NCBI GenBank assembly: GCA_905221605.1
Contig: CAJNDS010002263.1
Location: forward strand, 27,501-91,500
Reading direction: 5' to 3'
DNA from: Symbiodinium natans
Lineage: Eukaryota; Sar; Dinophyceae; Suessiales; Symbiodiniaceae
Length of the DNA: 64,000 bases
The position numbers and the translations under genes were made by a program. Positions 35,578 to 48,000 of the stretch are shown here, in pieces. Positions within the stretch are counted from its first letter, which is position 1; each line of letters begins with the position of its first letter. The notes beneath the pieces were generated by a model. It saw nothing but the letters and a program-made list of their open reading frames with translations. It made no database searches and was not told the origin of the DNA.

Positions 35578-35979
35578 GTCAGAGGGAGGGTGGGAGGGGT
35601 TTGTTACCCAACCCTACGCCTAAAACCCTGTGACAATAGAACTTAGCCCCCGAAGGCTTCCCTGACCTCTGAAACCCTGACATCCTCAACCACAGTTGGG
35701 GTCTAGGCGGCCTGGTTGGGAGGTTGTGACTTTGGATATTCAGGATAGAGTTCTGGGGATCGTGTTGCGCCCAAAGGTGGGGCTTTCCCAGAACCAAAGA
35801 CCCTGGAGTCCTCACCTCCAGAGACCAACAGCCTCAAGACGCCCAGGAAAGGCAAGAAGAAGGGGGGCAAGGACGCCGATCTCAGACCCCTAGGTTCGAG
35901 GTCGGGGGGGGGACTCTTGGAACCCATCCTTAACTAACCCGGTATGTTTGCAACTCCCGTCCCCAGAAGTCCTTGACCC

Positions 35980-36087
35980 ATGAAGCTTCATGAAGATCTG
36001 CAGCGAAAGGCCCAGCCACATCCAGCACAGAGGACATTTCCTCAACTTCCCAAGGCAGACGTTAAATTCAAAGACCTGACCATGCAG
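35980..36087 (+). CDS. Gene C candidate first exon
   Basis: ATG at 35980 is preceded in frame by a stop, so it can only start here. 36 codons (MKLHEDLQRKAQ to KDLTMQ) end in phase 0 at donor GTGCTG. Confidence 0.45.
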
Positions 36088-39000
36088 GTGCTGATTTCCA
36101 TGATTAGCCTAGATAGACCCCCCACATGGGGTGGTGCCACACCCCTTACATATTCCCTCAGCAACCCTGAGCCCTAAAACCTAAAAATCCCCGATTCCTA
36201 CCCCCCTCACCCTAAACCCTAAACCCTACTCGCATGCGAGTGTGACAGTCGAAGCCCTAATCCGAAAACGCCGCAAACTTAAACCCTAACCCTCAACCCT
36301 AAAACCCTAAACCCCAAACCCTGAACCCCAAACCCTAAAAAAAACACAAACCCAAGTTACCCAAACTCAAAAGCAAGCACGGGCAACCCACCGCGAGGAG
36401 CCCCCAGGGCTGGTGATGAAGCCGGACAGCGAGGAGATGCACATGCTGCTCGGCTCCAGCCGGCTTGAGGGGCTTTAGGGTTCAGGGTTTAGGGTTTCGG
36501 GTTTGGGGCCAAAGTTTGGGGTTCAGGGTTTAGGGTGCGGAGCTGCAATTGGTATTGTAGAAAAGGGTTAGTGTTGAGAGTTGGAAGGGTTAATGAACCC
36601 GGAAATCATGTTTGGCTCAAGATGGGCTTGAACAGAAAGCCACAAGTTCAAAAAGTAGTGCCTGGGTTCTTAGGGTTTGGTAAGGGTGCGGATTCCTTCC
36701 CCCTTTCCTTCCCCCCTGGGTTGCTCTTATCCGTGTTCTTGTTTGTTTCTTGGTTCGATCTGGGGAATATAAGTTCAGGGCGATTAGGGGAGTTGATTTC
36801 CTTCCTTGGTTGTCCCCCCATAGGTTATGAGCCCAAATTAGGTTCCCTGCGGTTGAGTGTTGTCTTAAGATCTTTGGGATCAAGAAGCAATGCCTTCTCC
36901 GAAGCGATGGCTCCAACCTGCCTCGGATGGTGGACAAAATGGTGGAGCTGGAAATGGTGCAGCTGAGTCTCTGGGTGAAAGATCGGTGTTGGAAGAGGTG
37001 ATTCCCGGCGCTGAAGAGCATCTGGAAGAAGCCTTGGTTGCAGAAAGCCCCAATGTGGGTATGAATCCCAATGTGGATATGGTTAGCAATACTGAAGCTG
37101 AAGGACGTGCTGTCTCTGTATCGCCAAAGCCTGGTGAGAAAAGGAACTGGGACGCGACTGGTGGTATAGATCGTGAAATGGAGGTGACTGTTTTACGAGT
37201 GTTGCACAAACACGGGTATCAGCCGTCGACTTCGACTTCGGGTCGAATGGTAGACCAAGAGTCTCAGACCGATCTGATTGGAGAAGTGCTGCAAGCGGCC
37301 AGGAGGCCTCTGAACAAGATCAAAAGGGATCCATCTTCGAGTTCCCAAGGTGGTGGAAGCGGTCACGAACAGAAGGGTGCGGACAGCTTTGAAGCTGCAC
37401 CTGCTGCTGAATACGCCATGGGGGAGGAGGAGATCCTACAGATGGAGGCTGAGAGGTTGCGACAGTTGTCAGAAGAAGAGGACGAGATGCGCCAGGTCTC
37501 TGAAAGGGATGGTTTTCGGAAAGATGAGCATCTGATCAAAGCGTGCGATGGGACAACGTGGGAATGGCACCTCCATGAAGATGGGAGACAATATTATTAC
37601 TGCCTGGATACGCAGGAAAGCAAGTGGACATTGCCGGTGGTAGGTGAAAAGATGAAGAGTGACGAGGTGGTTGGGTCTCCTTCGGGCAATGAGCTGGAAA
37701 TGGAGGCGGCACTGGATTCTTCATCCTCTACTCCGAAGACTGAGTCTACGAGGGCATTCCAGGGTAGTGTAAATAGTTTAGGTGAAAAAGATTTTTCCTC
37801 TACTATCAGGGATAGCGGTCCTAGGGCTGGTGGTGACGCCCTGACCTCGGGTTCTCCTGATGAGGAGGAGATTCCTGGAAACCGAGCAGACATCGCTGGA
37901 GCTCAACATCTGGATCCGGAAGGAATGGGAGCACTTTCTGAGGGTGTGGCAGCGGTGGAATCGGTAGGTCCAGAAGAAAAAATTCCCAATGTGGAGATCG
38001 GAACTGTGTCGGCTGCAGAAGAGCGAGTGGTGGATGTGGTACCTGTCGTTCAGGAATGTGGTCCTGGAGATTCGGAAGACGGAGGGAAAAGGTCGTGTGT
38101 TGCGACTGAGGAGGTCTCTTCGTTTGGTGCCAAGGTTCCTGCCATTCAAGGGGAAAAAGAAGCTTCTGGAATAGCTGGAGACACGGAAGATCTGAAAAAT
38201 GAGGCCTGGAGCGCCAATGATGCGCGGGTCGATGCGCCAGATATTACCTGGAGTGCGAAGGAAGCACGGGTTGAGGTGCATATGGTGTTACGTTCCACGG
38301 GCGACTGCAACAATGGGGCGCAGGTCTCCGCAGCAGCCGATGGAGGTTCACAGGTGGACGCACTGGTGCAACCTGAAGTTAGCCGCGAGGAACGGAATAG
38401 CAAGGGCTACACCGGAGCCAATGAGGCAGCTGTGGTCAACGATGGTGGAAATTCTCCTTTGGAAGCCATGGAACCAAAGGAGCCTGCGGTGGAAGAAAGC
38501 GTGCCTGCCGTGGATGATCGACTCAATTGCCCTGCAGTGGAAGAAGATTTGCCTGCTGCAGAAGGTGTGACAAAGGACTCCAATGATGGGTCCACTCCCA
38601 TGAAGGGAGAAGTGTTGCCGTCTGGAAGTTCGCCGGAAGTCGACACCGAGCGAATTACAGCAGATGAGGCAAAGCCTTTGGCGGAGAAAAAGGGAGGTCC
38701 TGAAGTCCAGGAGCACAAAAAAGATGAGCTTGTGGGACTCGTGGAGCAGGACGAGCAGTGTGACCCAAAGGTGAAGACAAAGGATGCGCCAGGAGCCGAT
38801 GATACAGAGGTGGTTTCTGAAGAGCATGCAAAGAAAGTGCCCCGAGCGGGAGCCTTGGAATCACCTGGGACACATTGCTATCAAGAGGGAGATGAGATCA
38901 TGGGTCTAGTGCGCTGCATCAATGGGTATGGAGCCTTTTTGGACCTTGGTGATTTGAATGTATTGATTCCTGCAGAAGGGAACAATACATGTCAGTTCAG

Positions 39001-42000
39001 ATTTGGTGATACTGTCAATGGAACAGTGAAACTAGTGGAAGATGATGGTACCATAATCTTGGACACCTTTCTGGTTTTGGAAGAGGACGTGGAGGACTCT
39101 TCTTCAACGCTGGAAACCCAGCGGCTGGAGTACGTGGTGGACGGATTCATGGTAATGGAAACCCAGCGGCTGGAGTACGTGGTGGACGGATTCATGGTAT
39201 GCTGGTCAATGGTACCAAGATTCCAACGGTCAATGGGACTGGAAACAGGAGGAAGAGCAATCCGATGAAGAGCTTGTGGTACAGGAGTTATCCTCTGAAG
39301 AACGAGAAGAAAGGCAACTTTGTGGAGAAAAGATCTACAAAGCTCTTCTGGAGAATGGAAACGAAGAGGAAGCCTATGTTGGCAAAATTACTGGGATGCT
39401 GTTGGGTCGCCCGATGGAAGATTTACAGGAGTGTGTTGCAGATCAGGCATTCCTCAATGCGGAAGCTCGGCGCGCGTATGGCATCTTGCAAAATGATGGT
39501 TGGAAGCCTGATGGTACAGAAAGCACAGGCTTGGGGAAGTTAACCACTTTTTCCCGAAAACAGTACCACAACGCGCTTTTCGAACTGGCATGCAGAAAAA
39601 GGAGATTTACTCGACCAGTTGTGGGTGAAGCGGTGGCAACGGTGCTGAATCAAGGGGAAGATGAGTTTTGGAACGCGCTTTGGTTGGACACCAAGCTATT
39701 TTTGCAGGAGCTTGATGGTGCAGTGCAATCCATGAGCAAAAGGGAGAACAAGCCAATGGAAGCCTACATGGACCCTGACCAGTACAAAAAGGCTCACATG
39801 ACTCCACAGACTGTGTCACCTGGATACAGCAAACTGTGCAAGTTCTTCAATAAGGGAAGGTGTCGCAACGGTGATGGTTGTCCCTATGAGCATCGTCGTT
39901 ATGGTGAAGGTTGGCCAGGAGGAGGGTCAACTGATCCAAAGAATAGCCAAGAAGCTGATGATGAGGATGGGAACATCGGTGACCCTCCCACAGAGGAAGG
40001 TACAGTGGATGAGGCACAGCAGGAGCGGGAGGATTTGGCCTTCCGGGCCAAGTACAATTTTGGCAAAGGTGCATCAAAGGGTGAACCTACGTCGGGTGAG
40101 CCAAAAGGTCGTCTGTGTCTGTATTACAATCAAGGTGGTTGTAAATATGGGACTACATGCAGGTATCTTCACAACGATGACATAGCATTGGAAGGGACTT
40201 GGGAGCCCGGCAAATCTTGGGACAATGCTTCCAGGAAGGCACTAAGGGACGCAGGGTTCCACCATTGCTGTTTCGATTATTACCTCAGAGGACGTTGCCG
40301 GAAAGGGTCAAATTTCTGCAAGTACTCCCATGACGAGATGTCAGAGGAGCGGCTGACGCTCCTGAAACACTTGGTACAGGTGGCCAATCAGGTCCGGTTT
40401 GAAAAAGAGAGAGGATGGGAGATTACGGATAGAAGCACTTTTCAGCCACCTGCAAGTGGGGGAGCTGAATCTTCCTCATCCTCGGCACCAAAAGCGCTGC
40501 AAATGACCAATGTGTCACAAAAAGATGGTGAAAAAGGTATTCTGGATGAAGCAGAAGCTGATGAACAAAAGAATTCGGTGGCTGCATCCACTGGTACTCG
40601 GCTTCAAAATCCGGAGGAGCCAATTGAAAATTGGATGGCTCGCAACGCACACCTGTGGGTGTATACCCCTCATGTAAGTGAGGTGATGATTACGCTTGGT
40701 GTGACCAATGTGTCGGACTTGCAAGAGTTCATCTTTGTGGAAGATTTGGTTGACAAAGGGATCAACAAAGTGACCGCATGCAAAATTCTGCAATTGGTTG
40801 GTGATGTCCGATATCGCCCGGGAGGACCGGAAAAGGCAGTTCCTTCTGATGCATCTGTACGGGTACAACAATCTTCTGGGAACAAAGGAACTGGAAGAGC
40901 GGCGGTGCGAACCCTCACTCAGGTGCGTGAAGCTGAAGACTCCGGTGCAAAAACCATGCCGAGAGGCTCCTATCGGGAGCTTTTTGATAAGGTCAGGTAC
41001 CGTGATGGTTGGACGCTTGCGCAGAGGTCTCCGTTGTGCGTACAGAAGCTGCGGTTGGTGGGAGTTGGAATGCCGCCGGTGAATCCACCAACAAAAAAGT
41101 ATCGGTCAAGATCAAACCCTGTGAGAAGGGGAAGGCCCTTACTGGACAAAAAACAGGTGCGACAGGTGCCACGCTCTCGGTCACAACGACGAGTGCAGCC
41201 GGCGGAAGTGGTGGAAAAGCCGAAGCCACTGGAACTGAAGCCTCGTGGTGGGTTGTCGTATCGGTTCAGCAGAGCGTGGGCAGATGTGGTGGATGATGAT
41301 GAACAGGCGGAGGCCTTGGTCTCGTATGCCGCTTCCTCAAGCGATTCAAGCGAAGAGGAGACCAATGCCGTACAACGCCTGAAGGAAATCTTTTTGCAAG
41401 AAAGGGATTCACAGAGAACTGCGAATCGTGGCAATGTTCCGCAAAGTGGTTCTTCAGGCTCCAATGACGGGCCGAAAAAATCGGTTCACCTTGGCGAAGG
41501 GCGCGACAAAGCGTCGCGGGGGGAGACCCGCCAAGAAGTGACTTCACAAGTTTTTTCGCTACCACAACCTTCTCGTCGAGCTGAACGGTCTCAAAAAAGA
41601 GCAAGGGATGGTTCAGTTATGGTTGGTTCGCTGGCGGTGGGCTCCACGGATGAGGTTTTACCTGGGCAAGGTGTTGCTGGACAGGTGAATGTCTCTGAAA
41701 GCGCTCAAGTTCTTCCTGGGCAAGAAGTGGCTGGACAGGAGACGGCGCCGGAAGGAGCAGTACAGATTTCTGGCGAGGAGACTGACCAAAAAGAAGGAGA
41801 AGGTGGGAGCAATGAACTCCGTGGTGATGATGCGAAGATATTGGATGGTGGTCCGGTGAGGAATGACCTTCAGCAATTGCTGGTTAAAGGCCTTCTGACT
41901 CGGATTTATTGGAAGGTTGCAGTTGGCAAGTTGCCGGTGGGGCAAAGAGACTGCCAAAAAGGGTCCAATAAGATGGATCGAAATTTGGTTATTAGCATGT

Positions 42001-45000
42001 CATCCGAGGGTGCAAGCGAACAGGATGAGAACCTGGCACTGGAGGACGATGCTGATCAGTCAATGGGTGACGGTGCGATGGTAGTTCTGGTGTATGATCC
42101 AAGGACGCTGATTCAGTCGCCAACAACTGATTGGGTTATGCGTCGCGGTCTTACCGATCGTTCCGTCTGGCCAGCAATGGCGTACATGGCACAGAGGATA
42201 TGTGCTGAAATGGTTCAAGTGGATGAAATGAATGCCCAGCTAGGGACTGGAGCACTCCTTTTTCAAAGGAGAGATCAAGGACATTATAGTGACCTGCGTC
42301 ATTCGTTCCATGACAACCCGTGCTTGCCGGCGGTGGGAAATTACCCTCTTTCGGTGATGGGTGCCTTGTTGTCTCCTGGTCTGGAAGGGGAATTCAAGAA
42401 TACTGACAAGTTTGGAACTGCTATGGAGGCAATTGCCTATGATTGGAGCCGCAGTCCAGGCATGGAAGTTCACATTGAACTTATGGCGAGGGTAGCCAAA
42501 ATGGTTCACCCGTTCCTGAATCTTGGAGCCCAAGGGTCGGTGATGGTTTCGGAATTTCTCTGGCAGCGCGGGAGGGCCCGGTTGATGGAGTTCCTTCAAG
42601 CGGCGACTTGTGCGGACCAATTGGAGGCTCTCTGGAGAAGGATGGACGACGATGCTGATGAAGAGGTGGATCCTTCGACAGCGGTGCTGGAAGTTCTTGG
42701 ACCAGAGGATGCGGTGCTTGATCAAAGGAACAATGAATCCCTTATTCCCATTGAAGATGCTGGAGGTGAGACAAGTGGTGACACTGGAGGGGATGGCAAA
42801 GCGCCAGAAGTTTCTCCGGAAGAGGAGACATCCAGTGGGTCATCAAGACTGGCGGACACAAGGATTTTCTTGTGGTCAGTGTACTCCCGCGTGGCTTCGA
42901 ATTTCTCTATGCAGGACCGCGCTACTGGTAAGATCTTTGACAGCACAAAAGGGTATCCTGGTGAAGGACCAAACAATGATGACAATCCTTCCTCTAAGGG
43001 GAACTTACCCTGGATCTCGGAAGACTACCTCGACGAAGTGGTGTCAAAAAAGATGAAAAGGTCTTCAGATATGGATGGGTTTGTTCCGGGAAGTGAGGGA
43101 CCATTGGAAAAGGTAGAGGTGGAGAATGTTACTGCCTCTAAAATTCTTATGGCTCTTTGGAAGAAGGGACATAGAGTTGGTTATAGGAGGTTGTGTCGTT
43201 TTGAACGCATCTGGATGCAAGGTTGGAGCAATGAAATGTCCAATCAAAAGGGTGCAGAAGATTGGCACTAGAAAGGCCTTCACGAAGATGTTCAATGTTT
43301 TTGGATCGTCTCAGCATGGCTCAGGAGTTGGCGGAAAACCGATCATGAAGGTGGTAGGACCAAGGCCAGGTTTTCCAGCTGTACTCCAAGCGCCAAATAC
43401 TGATAGCACGTCGGGTGAAGGGAGCAGTCCCCAGGTACATGGCAATGTTCATGTAGAGCACAATCGCCCTATGGACCGGTATGAGGCAGAGCGCTTGGAG
43501 AAGAGGAAGAAGGGCTTCTGCTATTGGTTCGGCAAGGGGAAAGATCGCTGCAAATTTGGTGACGACTGCAAATTCATCCATTCCGAAGATGATGTGGTGC
43601 TACATTCGTATTGGTGTAAATACTATGTGGCAGGGAGAGAATGTTTCGCTGGAAAGGATTGTGGGTTCTCGCATCGGTCTGGGAAGTGTCGGTTTGGTGA
43701 CAGGTGTGTCTTCGAGCATGGTGTTCCGCTGGAAGAACAGAGGCCAAGGTCTCCAAGGACGCCCCCAAGGGATGGTCCAAGGAGAAAGTCTGGTGCAAAT
43801 GGTGGAGAAAAGGAGATCTCTCCTGAACAGTTCGATGATGATGAGGAGGATTTTATGGTTTATGACGAAGAGACCAAGATGACGGAACTGTTGATGGAGG
43901 CGATTTCATTTCTGTCCGGTGGCAAGCCAGATTTGGCTCGAGCAGAGGCGGACCCATTGTTCAAACTCCTGAAGTTCACTGGAGATGCTGACCAAATGGA
44001 TCAAGAATGGGTTTCGTGGACCACTGAAATGTTGACCGTGCTGGAACTTCTCGAAGTAGTGAAGTCGTATGAGGTTTCGCTCGCGGAGGTGGAAGAATGG
44101 GTCAATGACCTGAGGATATGGTATGAGCGAGCCAATTTGGGAGAGGAAAAGGATTCCAAAAGAGGTAAAAAGAGGTCCCTAGAAAGGGAGTCCAGCAAGG
44201 ATATTCCTGCCGAAAAAGGAGTGGTTGAGACTTCGGAGACGGAGGTTGCCGTTGAAGAAGAGAAGAAAAAGGTAAAAAAGAAGAGGAAAGCTGCAGCTAT
44301 CGAAGATCCTTACACTCTCATGGTTCCAAAGCCGAAGAAGATGCCGACGATCATTGAGAAGGGTGGATCAACATCCAATGTGGTGGCTTCTGCAGTGGAA
44401 AAATCCTCGAAGACGCGCACAAAGTCAAATGTCGGTGGAAAGACAAAGAAGAGGGAGAAAAGTCAGAGTCCCAAAAAAGAAGAGGTGGTAATGGTGCAAG
44501 ATCCTGAGGAAAAGGATCGTCCATCTGATGCGGATGCACCAGGGTCTGCCACTGCGAATGAAGAGCTGGGTCAATCTTGCCAGGCGATTGAGGACGCAAA
44601 GAGAGAAGGATTGGTATCCTCAATTCAAAGGGGCGTACAGGATCCTGTTCTTACAGTTTCGGACCTGGAGTATATTCTGCTGCAACTTCACCTCAAGATT
44701 GCCAACAATCGGAAAAAGAAGTGATTGGATGGTATGGATGAAGGGATGGTTTTTCTCTTTCTGGAGACAGGTGCGCTGGAACAGCCAATGTGCTGACAAT
44801 GTGGTGGTTACTATTAAGGGTATGGAAATCCCTGATAGTAGAAGTCAGTAGCTTTTCGCGTAGCGAAGACCACGGTTTGTGGTGAAGAAGGCCAAGGAGT
44901 CTTCAGTGATGAGAGGATCATGGTGAAAAGAGATTCTCTATGGGTAGTAGGTTAGCCAATGTGCTATAATTCCGTCCTGGAAGACGTTAAACCACAACAT

Positions 45001-48000
45001 GCATTTCAAGCAGCTGGCTGCTGCCTTAATGGCAGTTTTTGGCCAAAAGATCTGCATCTCCAATGTGTCCTAGGAAATCCTAGGACAGGGGGAGTGCGGA
45101 GCTGCAATTGGTATTGTAGAAAAGGGTTAGTGTTGAGAGTTGGAAGGGTTAATGAACCCGGAAATCATGTTTGGCTCAAGATGGGCTTGAACAGAAAGCT
45201 ACAAGTTCAAAAAGTAGTGCCTGGGTTCTTAGGGTTTGGTAAGGGTGCGGATTCCTTCCCCCTTTCCTTCCCCCCTGGGTTGCTCTTATCCGTGTTCTTG
45301 TTTGTTTCTTGGTTCGATCTGGGGAATATAAGTTCAGGGCGATTAGGGGAGTTGATTTCCTTCCTTGGTTGTCCCCCCGTATAGGGTTTAGGGTTTGGGG
45401 TTTAGGGTTTAGGCTTCAAGGTTTCAGGGTTCAGGGTTCAAGGTTTAGGGTTCTTCGACTCTTCTTAGATGGAAAGATGGTTTTTAGGATGGGAGTGCAT
45501 CAGTGTATGCACGCGAGTGCGCCTTTAGGGGCGCACTCCCTATCGCGCGCTCGCGTAGCTTAGTACAGCATCCCGGAGGTTACAGCAGAGTGTCAGGGGC
45601 TCTCAGGTGTGTCTGCGAGGGGTGGCGTTTTGTTTCTCGACATGCAGAGCATTTTTTGGTATTGCACCCAAACCACAGAAAGGACTATGGGATCAGGCGC
45701 TGATTGGGGCCGAATAGGGCTTGGAGGATTTTTGGTCCTTCTGTACTGTCCTCCTCGACGTACTCTTCCCGACTCCAGACCCGGCATCCAACATAAATGT
45801 TGAGCCACCCTCTGAGCCACCCTGAGCCAAGCTTGAGAAGAATGGGTTTCGGGCTTATGGTTTGGGGTTTAATATTAGGGTTTAGATGACCACTGCCCGG
45901 ACCCTAGACACCCTAAGCCCTTGAGCCAACGGCACCCGAAGCCGAGGTACCTGAGCATGCAGGCCAGCCGTGCGGAGTTCTTGGGGACTGATGAAGTAGG
46001 TGAAACTTGGAGGAAGGTTCCAGCTTGTTTTCTTAGGGGGCCGGCCGCATCCAGGCGGTGCCCGTTTCTGAGTGCGCGTTGCTGGTGTGGTTTGTGTGTC
46101 GGTTTATCTTGGAAGCTCGCCTCTTCAACCCTAGACCTGAAACAAAACCTGAGCCCTAAGCCCAAAGCCGCGTCGCCTTGACAGTTGGAGACCCTCGAGC
46201 GCGAGCTGCAGGTGAAGTCCTCGCTTGCCGAAGAGGCGACCGTAAGTTTCAATTCGCGTCTTGAGGGTCTCTAAACCCTACAAACCTTAAAAACGTCTTT
46301 GATGAGGCAACTTCCCTGGCTAGCTCGGCGTGGATCCTACCGTATATCCACAGCGTATGCGCGGCAGCTGGGGTCATTTTTTCGCTGGGTTTGCATGTAA
46401 CTAGTCGTTGGTGCACTTGTTTTTCAAAAGGACTGGACCGCAGAGAATTTGATGTGACGAAGGAGAGGGGGCGAAGTATCCCACGTTATCTTTGTGTTGA
46501 TTCAACTGTGGAATCAAGTGGTTTTCTCGTGTTGATGGGGTGCTTGGCCGCCTGCTTAGACCAGTGCAACCGGCCACGGACAGTGACTCATTGACCTTGC
46601 CTGCCTTGGGCGAGAGCGAGCAGACCTTAAACCCTAAACCCTAAGGAGAACTTCGGGAGCGCAAAGTGCCAACCTCCCAGCCCTGCGCTCCGCAGGCTCA
46701 GCGCTCGGAACTGGAGCTCCGAGCAAGAGCTGCGGACTCAGCCACAGGAGCGCCCCGAAGTAGGTCCTTCAGGGTCCACCTCATGTCCACAAGAAACAAA
46801 GCTTGCCCCCACTCCCCCCCTCCCCCTCAAAAACATCCCCAAGCCCCAGCCGGCGTGGTGCCTGCGGTCCAAGTTGAACGCTTGAAGGGAGCACCCCCCT
46901 GCCCGTGGCCACTCACAGCCATGGCCCGAAGCAAGCCGGCATCCTGGATGCAAGAAAATTGGCGTATCGGCACCTGGGGTTCAGGTGATATTGTGAGAGT
47001 TTTTGGCCGTTGTTGTAGCACCGCCACGCCCGCTCCATGCCTAATAGTCTGAAGGCTTTATGTTTTGGTTGGGGGAGGGGGCGGGCGGGCTGGGGTTCAC
47101 GACTTGTGCCATCTCGAGTTTCAAGAGAGGGGTTTAGGCTTAGGGTTATAGGATCATTTTGGACCTCAGATGCAAACAAGGGTCGATGTGGATCGATGTA
47201 CAGGATCTGATCTGTGACGTGCAACCTCTCGATTCGTGCGAACATGGCGAATCTTTTTCATTCGCGACACGTCTGGACTGAGCAACTGTATGCGTTGCGT
47301 TTCGGAAAGTCGGTTGGAAAGCAGCTCAGGAGACGTTTGTGCAGGGATGTCGTGCTCGGCAAGTGGGGCTCGTATGGGCTCGTTCAAGATTTGCGTCCCT
47401 GTTCAACTGTTCGGCAGCTGTAGTAATACCAACGCCTGTTGCCAACCGTATCACTAAACGTGAACGTTCTGATGAAGCATGTAGTCTCATTAAAGAAAAT
47501 AGCCAGGAGGAGCCCTCAGCCCCAAACACCCTCAACGTGGCAGCACCCCCTCTTCAGGGGGAGTTAAGTGAACCCTTGAGCCCTAAACCCTTTCAGGATT
47601 TCAGGGCGAGAGGGCTTCAGGCACGCATCCCTTTGTTGGCGGCCGTGCTGCTGTTTGTGCCGACCCTCTTCCTGGCACAGTTACCTGGATGCATGTCTTC
47701 CTGAAGTCTTAACAGTCTAGTAGTAATAGTGATAGTAGTACGCATTCTTGTAAGCTAGCAACACTAGCATCAGCAACCATGGCAGTAGCAAAGAGTCAAG
47801 GCACATCTTCAAATTTCCAACGCCGCAGTCTCAAGCCTGGACCTAAACCGGATCAGCGCCGAGGACGTTCCTTGCGCCTGTCCCGCGCGCGTCCGCGGCC
47901 AAGGCAGGCAAAGTGCCGTATCCCCCCTCCTCCTCCCATTACCCATACCCCCTAACAGGGGGCATGCTAGGTACATTCATCATTCAGGGGGCTGTTCCTT

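Larger units (their letters stand above)
36531..45386 (+). mobile_element. LTR retroelement without recognisable pol, with 5-bp target duplication
   Basis: Two direct repeats of 287 bp (36536-36822 and 45095-45381) differ at two positions (36641/45200 and 36820/45379). Each starts TG and ends TA. TAGGG flanks both ends (36531-36535 and 45382-45386). A primer-binding site follows the left LTR directly and a polypurine tract precedes the right one. Inside are three long + strand ORFs filling almost all of the 8.3-kb interior. None contains a visible protease, integrase, reverse transcriptase or RNase H. The element therefore looks non-autonomous, mobilised by another element's enzymes, yet it keeps about 7.8 kb of open sequence carrying RNA-binding and protein-interaction domains. 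Near-identical LTRs imply a recent insertion. Confidence 0.9.

Noticed and set aside
36890-44724. Interpretation of the three long ORFs as ordinary host genes
   Set aside because: They lie exactly between two near-identical LTRs with primer site, polypurine tract and target duplication, so they belong to the element.
45920-45929. Minus-strand CTTGAGCCAA as a spliced-leader relic
   Set aside because: Only 10 nt match; expected by chance at an appreciable rate in 64 kb, and no gene follows on that strand.
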